A stretch of 64,000 bases of DNA from Georgenia_B sunbinii (GTDB taxonomy: Bacteria > Actinomycetota > Actinomycetes > Actinomycetales > Actinomycetaceae), in assembly GCF_036421855.1 (NCBI RefSeq), contig NZ_JAZGOK010000001.1. One strand, written 5' to 3'. The stretch's first letter is position 1; every line of letters starts with the position of its first letter. The notes below the pieces were generated by a model. That model did not search any database, was not told where the DNA came from, and saw only the letters and a program-made list of their open reading frames with translations. The translations under genes were made by a program, and so were the position numbers. Positions 32,373 to 40,830 of the stretch are shown piece by piece.

Positions 32373-34289
32373 ATGGCGAAGAAGCCGACCGAGGAGCTCA
32401 AGTCGATCCTGCCCTCGCTGCGCCGGATCTACTCCTTCCTGCGCCCCCACCTGCGGCCGCACCGTGCGATCGTCGCCGGGGGGTTCGTCGCGCTCTTCTT
32501 CGAGGTGGCCTTCCGGCTCCTGCAGCCCTGGCCGCTGAGCTTCGTCATCGACGCCGTCATCGCCCCCGGCGCGGCCCAGGACCCCGGGATCCTCCGGGTG
32601 CTCGTGCTGTGCGCGGTGGCTGTCGTGGCCGTCGCCGGCCTCCGCGCGCTGGCGTCCTACCTCATGACGGTGTTCTTCGCGCTCGCCGGCACCCGCGCGA
32701 TGACCTCGGTCCGTGCGCAGGTCTACTCCCACGTGCTGCGGCTGTCGCTGCGCTTCCACGGCTCGGCACGGGGCGGCGACCTCATCACCCGGCTGATCGC
32801 CGACGTCGGCCGGCTGCGCGACGTCGCCGTCACCGCCGCGATGCCGCTGCTCGGCAACGTCTTCACCCTGCTGGCGATGCTCACCGTGATGTTCATCCTC
32901 GACTGGCGCCTCGCGCTCGTCGTGCTCGCCGCCTTCCCGTTCTTCGCGATGTCTTCCTCGCGCTCCACCCGCAAGATCACCTCCGCCTCCCGCGTCCAGC
33001 GCCGCCGGGAGGGCGACCTCGCCGGCGCCGCCGGCGAGTCGCTGGGCGCGATCAAGGTCGTCCAGGCCTACTCGCTGGCCGGCCGCCTGGAAGAGAGCTT
33101 CGCGGCGTCGAACAACCAGGAGCTCACCCAGGGCGTCAAGGCCACCCGGCTCTCGGCCGCCCTCGAGCGCAAGACCGACGTGCTCGTCGGCATCGCCACC
33201 GGCGCGGTGCTCCTCATCGGCGGCTGGTCGGTGGTGCGCGGCAACCTCAGCCCCGGCGAGCTCGTCGTCTTCACCACCTACCTCAAGGGCGCCTTCAAGC
33301 CGATGCGCGACCTCGCCAAGTACACCGGGCGCATCGCCAAGGCGGCAGCCTCCGGCGAGCGCATCCTCGACCTCATGCACACCGAGCAGGACATCACCGA
33401 CTCGGCGAAGGCGTACGGGATCACCCGGCTGGCCGGCGAGATCCGGCTCGAGCACGTCACCGCCTCCTACACCGGGACCGACCGGGCGCTGGACGACGTC
33501 ACGCTGCGCATCCTGCCCGGGCGGAAGGTCGCCGTCGTCGGCCACTCCGGCTCCGGCAAGTCGACGCTGGCCAGCCTGCTGCTGCGGCTGCAGGACCCGG
33601 TGAGCGGGGCCGTCAAGCTCGACGGCCACGACCTGCGCGACGTGACCATCGAGTCGCTGCGGGCCCACGTAGCCGTCGTGCTCCAGGAGTCGGTGCTGTT
33701 CCAGGGCACCATCGCGGAGAACATCGAGATGGGCCGTCCCGGCGCCACCCCGGAGGAGGTCGAGCAGGCCGCGCGGTCGGCCAACGCCCACGAGTTCATC
33801 TGCCGGCTGCCCGACGGGTACCAGACCGGCGTCGGCGAGCGCGGCGAGACCCTCTCCGGCGGGCAGCGCCAACGCATCGCCATCGCTCGCGCCATGCTGC
33901 GCAACGCCTCGATCATCATCCTCGACGAGGCCACGACCGGTCTGGACCCGAAGAACTCCGCCGAGGTGCTCGAGGCGATCGACCGGCTCGCGGAGGGCCG
34001 CACGACCGTCGTCATCACCCACACCCTGGCCGACGCCGTCAGCTGTGACGAGGTCATCGTCCTCGAGCGTGGCCGGGTCGTCGAGCACGGCCGGCCGCAG
34101 GACCTGCTCGCCGCGGCCGGCTCTCGGCTGACCATGCTGGACCCGGAGCGGCACCGTCGGCTGGTCGCGGTGCCGGACCCCGCCGAGCCCGCCGAACCCG
34201 CCGAGCCCACCGAGCCCACCGAGACCGACGAGCCCCACGAGCCCCACGACCCCGACGAGGAGCCCCATGACCGCCGTCGCATCGGCTGA
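32373..34289 (+). CDS. ABC exporter, fused membrane and ATPase domains
   Basis: A 638-residue type IV (MsbA/LmrA-like) half-transporter. Six transmembrane helices occupy roughly residues 25-310. The ATPase domain follows: Walker A GHSGSGKST at about 390-398, signature LSGGQRQR, and Walker B IIILDEATTGLD, all intact. The last about 40 residues are an acidic low-complexity tail of EPAEP/TEPTE type encoded by 9-bp repeats from 34182 to about 34266. It would act as a homodimer, or with a partner not encoded here, and probably flips a lipid-linked glycan made by the three upstream transferases. The next gene starts inside its 3' end. Confidence 0.92.
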   Translation: MAKKPTEELKSILPSLRRIYSFLRPHLRPHRAIVAGGFVALFFEVAFRLLQPWPLSFVIDAVIAPGAAQDPGILRVLVLCAVAVVAVAGLRALASYLMTVFFALAGTRAMTSVRAQVYSHVLRLSLRFHGSARGGDLITRLIADVGRLRDVAVTAAMPLLGNVFTLLAMLTVMFILDWRLALVVLAAFPFFAMSSSRSTRKITSASRVQRRREGDLAGAAGESLGAIKVVQAYSLAGRLEESFAASNNQELTQGVKATRLSAALERKTDVLVGIATGAVLLIGGWSVVRGNLSPGELVVFTTYLKGAFKPMRDLAKYTGRIAKAAASGERILDLMHTEQDITDSAKAYGITRLAGEIRLEHVTASYTGTDRALDDVTLRILPGRKVAVVGHSGSGKSTLASLLLRLQDPVSGAVKLDGHDLRDVTIESLRAHVAVVLQESVLFQGTIAENIEMGRPGATPEEVEQAARSANAHEFICRLPDGYQTGVGERGETLSGGQRQRIAIARAMLRNASIIILDEATTGLDPKNSAEVLEAIDRLAEGRTTVVITHTLADAVSCDEVIVLERGRVVEHGRPQDLLAAAGSRLTMLDPERHRRLVAVPDPAEPAEPAEPTEPTETDEPHEPHDPDEEPHDRRRIG

Positions 34290-35511
34290 CCAGCGGCTGG
34301 CCGCCGCCGACCCGGCCGTCCCCGGACTGGCCGAGGTGCTCCGCCCGCTCGACCTGGTCCAGCGGCTCGCGCCGGGCTGGGGCGCCGTCGCCGCCCGCGT
34401 CACCTACCTGCGGTACAAGCCCGGCACCTCGCTCGTCGCGGGGCTGGTGCTCACCGCCGACGACGGCGCGACCGTCGCGGCGCAGGCGCTCGCCCTCGGG
34501 CCCGCTGCGCCCGACAAGCTCACCAAGGTGCGCCGGGCCGGTGAGGCCGACGACGTCGGTCTCGGCGCGGTGCTCGACCCCCGGCTCGGCGTCGCGCTCA
34601 CCGACGTCACGGCCGACCGGCACCTGCCCGGGGTACGGCGGGTGCTGCGGCACGCCGACCGCACGACGTCCCCCCTCGTCTACAAGCCGGGACGGCGCTG
34701 GGTGGCCCGCCAGGACCGCACCGACGCACCGCCGTCCCTGGTGAAGGTGCACCGGCCCGCCACGTTACCCGGCCTGCTCGCCGGCTACCACGCCCTGCGC
34801 GGCCTGCCGGTGTCGAGGGTGACCTCGGTGCACCAGCGACGCGGCGTCGTCACCAGCGCCTGGCTGCCGGGCACCCCGCTCGACCGGCTCGCCGGCGACG
34901 GCGTCGCCGACCTCTGGGCCCGCGCCGGCGGCGTGCTGGCCGACGTGCACCGCCAGCCGGCCACCGACGGGCTCGCCCCGGTGGACCGGGCCGCCGGCCT
35001 GGCCGCCGCCGTCGCCGCGGTACGGTCCGTCGCGCCAGAGCTCGCGGCCGAGGCCCGCACCGTCGCCGAACGGGTGCGCGCCGGCCTCCGCGGCGGCGAC
35101 GGCTCCCGGGTGGTGCACGGGGACTTCTCCGCCGACCAGGTCATCGTCCGGCCGGACCTCGCCGCGGCCGCCGGTGCCACCGGGCCGGGGACGCCGGCCG
35201 AGCCGGGCCAGCCGGCGGTGACGGTCGTCGACCTCGACCGGGTCGGGCTCGACGACCCGGTCGCCGACCTCGCGTCCTGGTACGGCGCGCTGGTTGCCGC
35301 CGGTGCCGAGCCGGGCGACCCGCGCGACGTGCTCGCCCCGCTGCTCGCGGGCTACACCGCCGCGGGGGGCCGGCCGTGCCTCGACCGGCTGCGTCTGCAC
35401 TGCGCCGCCGCCGTGCTGCAGCGAGCCACCGAGCCCTTCCGGCAGCACCTGCCCGGCTGGCCCGCCGGCGTGGCCGGTCTCGTGGCCGTGTCGACGAGGT
35501 TGAGCGCATGA
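34267..35511 (+). CDS. APH-fold phosphotransferase
   Basis: A 414-residue protein with the aminoglycoside-phosphotransferase/choline-kinase fold. The catalytic loop VHGDFSADQ is at about 277-285 and the metal-binding VVDLDRVGLDDPVADLA follows. The ATP-binding lysine is probably in SLVKVHRP near 158-165. Its ATG lies 23 bp inside the ABC exporter gene. In this operon a sugar or lipid-headgroup kinase is more likely than antibiotic resistance, but this is inference. Confidence 0.82.
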   Translation: MTAVASADQRLAAADPAVPGLAEVLRPLDLVQRLAPGWGAVAARVTYLRYKPGTSLVAGLVLTADDGATVAAQALALGPAAPDKLTKVRRAGEADDVGLGAVLDPRLGVALTDVTADRHLPGVRRVLRHADRTTSPLVYKPGRRWVARQDRTDAPPSLVKVHRPATLPGLLAGYHALRGLPVSRVTSVHQRRGVVTSAWLPGTPLDRLAGDGVADLWARAGGVLADVHRQPATDGLAPVDRAAGLAAAVAAVRSVAPELAAEARTVAERVRAGLRGGDGSRVVHGDFSADQVIVRPDLAAAAGATGPGTPAEPGQPAVTVVDLDRVGLDDPVADLASWYGALVAAGAEPGDPRDVLAPLLAGYTAAGGRPCLDRLRLHCAAAVLQRATEPFRQHLPGWPAGVAGLVAVSTRLSA

Positions 35512-36734
35512 GTGCCCACGGGCCCGTCAGTGCGTGGCGGTCCGTCTCGGCCGACGACGGCGCAGCGGCGGCTCAGCCCGTCGCACCGCCGCGCCGGGCG
35601 CGCCAGCCCGCTGGCCGCGACGTCCGGCGGCTGCCCAACGTCGTGTTCGACGGCGAGCTGCGCTACCGGCTCGTCCGGGCGTGGCCGCGCGGCACCGGCC
35701 ATGCCCTCGCGGAGCTGGCGGCCGACGACGGCGCCACCGTCGCGGCGCAGTGGTTCGCCGACCCTGCCGCGCTCGCGGCGGCCGCCGCCAAGGCACCCGA
35801 GGCGGCGAAGGTGGCCGGGGACGTGCTGCTGCAGCCGGCCGGCGCGGACGTCCGGCTGGGCGCGCTGCCCGAGCTGCTCGCCCGTGACGGCGCCCAGCTG
35901 GTCGCCCATCGGCCGGGGCGGCGCGCCGTCGTGCGGCTGGCCGGCGCCGACGGCACCGCCCGCGAGTTCGTCAAGGTGGTCCGGCCGAGCAAGGCGGCGG
36001 ACCTCGCCCGGCGCGGCGGCCTGGTCGCCACGCTGATCGGCGACGACGTCCCCGTCCCACGGCTGCTCGACGAGTCGGGGCTGGCGCGCGGAGTGCTGCG
36101 CTGGAGCGTCGTGCCCGGCCGGACGTTGCACGACCTCGGCGCCGCCGCCGGTTGGACGGCTGACGAGGCACGGGCCGCGTGGCGCGCCGCGGGCCGGGCG
36201 GTCGCGCACCTGCACGACGCGCCGGTGGCGCAGGTGAGCGCCCGGCACGGCGCCACGGACGAGCTCGACGCGGCGGCCGCCTGGCTGCATCCCGCCGTCG
36301 GCCACGGCCTGCTCGACGCCGACCTCGTCGCCCGGGCCGGCGAGCGGGTGACGGCCGACCTGGCCGCCGATGACCGCGACCCGGTGCTCGGCGTGCTCCA
36401 CCGCGACCTGCACGACAAGCAGCTGCTGCTCGACGACGACGGGACCGTCGGCATGATCGACGTCGACACCCTCGCCGTCGGCGAGCGGGCGCTCGACGTC
36501 GCGAACCTCCTCGTGCACCTCGAGCTGCGGCAGGCCCAGGGCCTGCTGACCGCGGAGCTCGCCGCTGCGGCGCGCGACGGCTTCCTCGCCGGTCTCGACG
36601 CCCGACTGCCGGCTGCGCGGGTCGCCGCCTACGCCCGGGCCACCCGGCTGCGCCTCGCCGGGGTCTACGCCTTCCGTCCCCGCTGGCGGACCGTCGCCGC
36701 GGACCTGCTGCACCGGGCCGCTACTCAGCCGTGA
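35508..36734 (+). CDS. APH-fold phosphotransferase, second copy
   Basis: A 408-residue APH-like kinase, the last gene of the glycosyltransferase operon. It has EFVKVVRPSKAADL (candidate ATP-site lysine), then the catalytic loop LHRDLHDKQLLLD with HRD in place of the HGD of its neighbour, and MIDVDTLAVGERALDVANLL as the metal-binding segment. The ATG overlaps the preceding stop (ATGA). The two kinases share layout but differ clearly in sequence, so they may phosphorylate different acceptors. It converges on the ATP-grasp gene with a 16-bp gap. Confidence 0.8.
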   Translation: MSAHGPVSAWRSVSADDGAAAAQPVAPPRRARQPAGRDVRRLPNVVFDGELRYRLVRAWPRGTGHALAELAADDGATVAAQWFADPAALAAAAAKAPEAAKVAGDVLLQPAGADVRLGALPELLARDGAQLVAHRPGRRAVVRLAGADGTAREFVKVVRPSKAADLARRGGLVATLIGDDVPVPRLLDESGLARGVLRWSVVPGRTLHDLGAAAGWTADEARAAWRAAGRAVAHLHDAPVAQVSARHGATDELDAAAAWLHPAVGHGLLDADLVARAGERVTADLAADDRDPVLGVLHRDLHDKQLLLDDDGTVGMIDVDTLAVGERALDVANLLVHLELRQAQGLLTAELAAAARDGFLAGLDARLPAARVAAYARATRLRLAGVYAFRPRWRTVAADLLHRAATQP

Positions 36735-36750
36735 GGCTCCGTGCGCGCGG

Positions 36751-37554
36751 TCAGCCGGCGGAGGGGCCGGCCACGTGCTCCAGGATGTGCTCGGTCACCA
36801 GTGGCACCGCCCCCGGCACCCCACGGAACCCCGGGAACCCGTTGACGTCGACGACCACCGGACCGGTGGGCGTGTGCAGCAGGTCCACCCCGATCAGATG
36901 GGCCCCGAGCGCCCGCTGGACCCGCAGCGCAAGGTCCACCTGGACGGCGTCGGGCTCGAAGGGCGTGCCCGACGTCGTGTGCCGGCCCTCGAGGGTGGAG
37001 GCCTTGAGCAGCCCGCGCACCACGCGCCCCGCCAGGTAGAGCTTGCGGTCGGTGCCGTCAGCAGGCAGCCGCTGCTCGACGAGGTACGGTCCGGGGAACG
37101 GCGCATCGCGCGGCAGCGTGCGACCGGTGCCGGTGACCACCTGTGTCCCGCGTCCCGGGCCGGCGAAGGCTTTGGCCACGACCTGCTGGGTCCCGGCGCG
37201 AGCCAGCACGTCGGGCCACCGCTCCACCGTGATGGATGGCGGCAGCGGGACCTCGGCAGCGGCCAGCGCCGCCTGCCAGGAACGCCGGTCGCGCAGCAGC
37301 CGGTCTGCTGGCCACGGGTTGCACAGCGGAACGCCGCGGTGGTGCAGCTCCCCGAGCACGGAGGTCACCGAGCCGTTCAGCCCCCGGTGGACGACGAGCG
37401 ACTCCGCCGCGAGGTCGGCCGCCTCGACCGGCTCCTCGTGCGGCAGCCGGACCGTCACCGTGAGGCCACGGGTCTCGAGCTCGTCGGCAACCTCGGCGAG
37501 GAGCGTCCCGGGCCGGGGCGGCTTGCCGAGCAGGAGCGTGACACGAGAGGGCAT
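36751..37554 (-). CDS. RimK-like ATP-grasp enzyme
   Basis: A 267-residue ATP-grasp protein of the RimK/GshB type, joining an amino acid or acid to an amine with ATP. The central lid has VVAKAFAGPGRGTQVV at about 124-139, and the metal-binding end is PVVVDVNGFPGFRGV near 232-246, with the Asp and Asn characteristic of the fold. AGAGG lies about 10 bases before the ATG. The methyltransferase gene lies just upstream on the same strand (42-bp gap), so the two may act in one modification pathway. The substrate is unknown. Confidence 0.82.
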   Translation of the reverse strand: MPSRVTLLLGKPPRPGTLLAEVADELETRGLTVTVRLPHEEPVEAADLAAESLVVHRGLNGSVTSVLGELHHRGVPLCNPWPADRLLRDRRSWQAALAAAEVPLPPSITVERWPDVLARAGTQQVVAKAFAGPGRGTQVVTGTGRTLPRDAPFPGPYLVEQRLPADGTDRKLYLAGRVVRGLLKASTLEGRHTTSGTPFEPDAVQVDLALRVQRALGAHLIGVDLLHTPTGPVVVDVNGFPGFRGVPGAVPLVTEHILEHVAGPSAG

Positions 37555-37596
37555 GGTTCATCCTCTCAGCGGATCGCGGCCGTGTGGTGGCCCCGG

Positions 37597-38709
37597 CTAC
37601 GGGCGCGCCACGAAGTAGGCGTTGAACGGGTCCGACGCCACGTCGAGCACCTCCACCTGCCCGAACCCGGCCTCCCCGAGCATCTGCTCGGCCAGCTGGG
37701 TCCCCCACACCGTGCCCAGGCCCGCGCCACCGAGCCCGAGGGAGACGCTCATGCAGTGGAACATCGAGACGGTGTACAGGTAGCTGCCCCACGGCAGCGC
37801 GACGTTGTCCTCGAGGTTGCTGGACGCCTTGATGTCCACCATGAGGAACACCCCGCCCGGCCGCAGGGACGACCGGACGTTGGCCAGCACGAGGGCAGGG
37901 TGCGCCTGGTCGTGGACGGCGTCGAACGCCGTCACCAGGTCGTACTGCCGGCGGTCTCGGATCGTGGCCAGGTCGGCGACCTCGAACCGGACGTTCGCCA
38001 GCCCCCAGGCGGCCGCCTCGGAGCGTGCGGTGGCGATGCCCTCGGTGGAGAAGTCGTAGCCGGTGAACCGGCTGCTCGGATAGGCGCGTGCCATGAGGTT
38101 GGCCGCGTGCCCGGACCCGCAGCCGGCGTCGAGGACGTCGATCCCCGCCGCGAGCCGCTCCGGGAGCTCAGCGGCCAGCGGCAGGATGCCGTCCACGAGG
38201 ACGGCGTCGTTGACCGTGGCCGACTCATCGGCCATGGTCCGCTGGAACCGCGGGTACTCGGCGTAGGCGAGGCCGCCACCGTGACGCAGGCACTCCAGCA
38301 CCCGCTGCTCCGCCGCGCCCAGCATGGGGATGTACTGCATCAGCTGGGCCAGGTTGGCCGGGCCGGCGGCCCGGGTGAGCACCGCGGCGTGCGACCGCGG
38401 GAAGTGGTAGCTGTCGGCGGTGGGCTCGTAGCGGACGATCCCGGCCGCCGCCATCCCGCCGAGCCACTCGCGGACGTAGCGTTCGTCGAGGTTCGCGGCG
38501 GCGGCGATCTCGGCGCTGCCGGCCGGCGGCAGCGTGGCAAGCACCTCGAACAGGCCGGCCTGGTGGCCGATGCTGGTGAGCAGGGCTATCGCGCTGGAGT
38601 TGAGGATCTCCAGGTAGCGGGCGGACAACGCCTCGGTCTCAGCGTCGGCCGGCTCCGGCACGCTGGCGGCCGCGGTCGAGGGGCCCTCGGTGGTCAGGTT
38701 GGTAGTCAT
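37597..38709 (-). CDS. SAM-dependent methyltransferase with winged-helix N-domain
   Basis: A 370-residue class I methyltransferase. Residues about 40-100 form an O-methyltransferase-type winged-helix dimerisation domain (AEIAAAANLDERYVREWLGGM). The SAM motif DAGCGSG is at 194-200, followed by FTGYDFSTEGI, VADLATI and FDAVHDQAHP. ATG at 38709 with GGAG upstream is taken as the start; a TTG three bases earlier is less likely. The first 71 bp overlap the end of the membrane-protein gene in another frame. The methyl acceptor is unknown; a small molecule is likely. Confidence 0.87.
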   Translation of the reverse strand: MTTNLTTEGPSTAAASVPEPADAETEALSARYLEILNSSAIALLTSIGHQAGLFEVLATLPPAGSAEIAAAANLDERYVREWLGGMAAAGIVRYEPTADSYHFPRSHAAVLTRAAGPANLAQLMQYIPMLGAAEQRVLECLRHGGGLAYAEYPRFQRTMADESATVNDAVLVDGILPLAAELPERLAAGIDVLDAGCGSGHAANLMARAYPSSRFTGYDFSTEGIATARSEAAAWGLANVRFEVADLATIRDRRQYDLVTAFDAVHDQAHPALVLANVRSSLRPGGVFLMVDIKASSNLEDNVALPWGSYLYTVSMFHCMSVSLGLGGAGLGTVWGTQLAEQMLGEAGFGQVEVLDVASDPFNAYFVARP

Positions 38710-39007
38710 CAAGCATCTCCGTGGTGTGCTCGGTCCCCAGCCGGTGCACCCGTGACGCGAAGCGCAGGTACATGGCCAGCATCAGGGCGCTGGTGATGAG
38801 GTAGAAGCTGTGCAGCGCCCAGATGGGTCCCGCCGGGAGGCTGAACACGTAGAGGGAGTGCACGAGGTTGCCCGCGTTCGCGAGCAGGAGGTTGCCGGGG
38901 CTGTAGGAGGCGAGGTCGCGCGTGCGGATCGCCTTGACGAGCATCGGCATCGCGCTGGCGGCGAAGATGGCGGTGGAGACACTGCCCGCCACTGTGGTGA
39001 GCTCCAT
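38639..39007 (-). CDS. Small PQ-loop/SemiSWEET-like membrane protein
   Basis: A 122-residue protein with three hydrophobic helices (about 5-24, 37-55 and 62-83) and the segment MPMLVKAIRTRDLASYSPGNLLLANAGN, which resembles the PQ-loop pattern of SemiSWEET sugar carriers. The remaining about 40 residues are polar. ATG at 39007 begins MELTTVAGSV. The 3' end runs 71 bp into the methyltransferase gene, an unusually long overlap, so translation of the two is likely linked. The assignment is from pattern only. Confidence 0.65.
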   Translation of the reverse strand: MELTTVAGSVSTAIFAASAMPMLVKAIRTRDLASYSPGNLLLANAGNLVHSLYVFSLPAGPIWALHSFYLITSALMLAMYLRFASRVHRLGTEHTTEMLDDYQPDHRGPLDRGRQRAGAGRR

Positions 39008-39140
39008 CTCCGGCCTCCTTCTGGGCCAAGCGGTTCTGTCGTGATCAACGCTAGGGACCGGCAGGCCGCGGCGAATCGGGAGAACCACCCAATCCCGCCC
39101 AGCACACCTGGGGCGAACCATGCAGGGAGCGTGGGCGCAC

Positions 39141-40763
39141 CTACCGGCGTGGCCGCAGCCCCTGCTCGTGGGCCCAGGCGGCCGCTGCGGTGCGGGAGGA
39201 GACCCCGAGCTTGGCGAAGATGTTCGCCAGGTGCCGGCCCACCGTCTTCTCGCTGATGAACAGCGCCCCGGCGGTGTCCCGGTTGCTCGCTCCGGCGGCG
39301 ATGAGGCCGAGGACCTCGGCCTCGCGCGAGGTCAGCCCGCCCGGCAGTGCTCGGGCGTCGAGCCGTGCCACGTCCGGCAGCGCGCCGAGCTCTCGGTAGA
39401 TGGCCAGCGCGGTGGCCAGATCGGCGTGCGCGGCGGCCGCGTCCCCGCGCCCGGTGTGGGCCGACGCCCACAGCTCGTAGATCGTGGCGGTCTCGTAGCG
39501 GGCGTGCAGCTCGCGGTAGGCGACCGCGGCGGCCCGCAGCACCGGCAGCGCGTCGTCGTGCCGCTGCTGCGCCACGAGGACCGCGGCCCGGGCGTGGGCC
39601 GCCCAGGCACGGTACCCGTCGGTGGCGAACTCGACGGCGGTGGCCTCCAGCTCCTCGCACAGCGCCGCTGCCTCTGCCACGAGGCCCACCGCGAGCGCCA
39701 CCTCGACCCCGGGCCGAAGCAGCCGGGCGGCGGCCACCCGGTCCCGTCCGGCCAGGGCGGCACGCAGCCCGGACCAGGCGTCGCGCCCGCGTCCCTGGGC
39801 GAGCTCGAGCAGCGCGGTGCCGGGCTGCGTCTCGGCGCCGAGATCCTCGGCACGGGCGTACGCCTCGCGCGCGCCGGGAACGTCGCCGCGCAGCCGCCGG
39901 ATCTCGCCGAGCTGGTAGTACGCCTCCCCCGCGACCCAGTCGTTGACGCCCACCAGCTCCGCGCCGCTGCGCTCGACGTCACTCTCCAGCGCGGTCCAGC
40001 CACCCTCGACGCAGCGCAGCTGGAGGCGGTGGACGCGGCAGATGCCGGAGTAGACCACCTCGCCGCGGAACTGCTCGCACCACGTCTCGGTGGCTCGCGT
40101 CCACGCGCGCATCCGGGACAGGTCGGCCAGGTCGTGACAGACGTGGATCACCGTGCAGTACACGTCGCCGGCCCACTGCGCCGGCAGCTGCCCCGCCAGC
40201 ACCGACAGCATCGCCTCGTCCAGCTGGGCGAACCCGCCCGCCGGGTCACCGGTGCGGACGTCGGCCAGCCCGGACAGCACCAGTCCCAGCGAGGTCAGCT
40301 GCGGCGCGTGGAGCCGCCGGCCCATGTCCTGCAGCGCCGCTGCCGACTCCCGGGCCGGTGCCAGCTCACGGAAGTCCAGCCCGATCGCCGCGTCCAGGTA
40401 GCGCAGGTAGCCGTGCTCGACGGCCTCCGGGAGGCCCGTCAACAGCCGCCGGGCGCGGCTGGCCCAGCCGGAGGAGATCACCAGGTCCCCGCGGACGAAC
40501 CACAGCAGTCCCAGGTCGATGGCCTTCATCGCGGCGTCGGTGACGTCGCCGTCGCGCTCGAGGCGGTGGAAGACCTCCTCGGAGATCGCCAGCGACGCCC
40601 GGACCTGCCCCACCCACCAGGAAGCCCTGCCGAGGAGGTCCAGGTCGGACGTCGAGAGGGCACCGCCGCCGTGCGCCCGGCTCAGGCCTCGGTAGGCGGC
40701 GGACCAGTCCCCGCGGGAGTACGCCGCTCGTGCCGCCACCACCTGCACCGCAAGATCGTCCAT
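39141..40763 (-). CDS. LuxR-family regulator with TPR-like N-region
   Basis: A 540-residue regulator without a P-loop. Residues 1 to about 470 are helical TPR-like repeats (for example AARAAYSRGDWSAAYRGLSRA, AREAYARAEDLG, ADLATALAIYRELG), and the C-terminal LuxR helix-turn-helix spans about 478-535 (LTSREAEVLGLIAAG...SEKTVGRHLANIFAKL). ATG at 40763 with GGAGCG is chosen over an in-frame start 36 bp upstream. It is transcribed toward the methyltransferase group, 133 bp before the membrane-protein gene, and is a candidate controller of that group. Confidence 0.88.
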   Translation of the reverse strand: MDDLAVQVVAARAAYSRGDWSAAYRGLSRAHGGGALSTSDLDLLGRASWWVGQVRASLAISEEVFHRLERDGDVTDAAMKAIDLGLLWFVRGDLVISSGWASRARRLLTGLPEAVEHGYLRYLDAAIGLDFRELAPARESAAALQDMGRRLHAPQLTSLGLVLSGLADVRTGDPAGGFAQLDEAMLSVLAGQLPAQWAGDVYCTVIHVCHDLADLSRMRAWTRATETWCEQFRGEVVYSGICRVHRLQLRCVEGGWTALESDVERSGAELVGVNDWVAGEAYYQLGEIRRLRGDVPGAREAYARAEDLGAETQPGTALLELAQGRGRDAWSGLRAALAGRDRVAAARLLRPGVEVALAVGLVAEAAALCEELEATAVEFATDGYRAWAAHARAAVLVAQQRHDDALPVLRAAAVAYRELHARYETATIYELWASAHTGRGDAAAAHADLATALAIYRELGALPDVARLDARALPGGLTSREAEVLGLIAAGASNRDTAGALFISEKTVGRHLANIFAKLGVSSRTAAAAWAHEQGLRPRR

Positions 40764-40830
40764 GACATCGCTCCGGGCCCACGGTACTCCTGCGGCCACG
40801 CGCGCCGCAGCGCGGGCGAGTGCCGCGCCG

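Noticed and set aside
34267..36734. Antibiotic-resistance phosphotransferases
   Set aside because: The fold is APH-like, but both genes are embedded in a glycan operon and lack close resemblance to known resistance enzymes.
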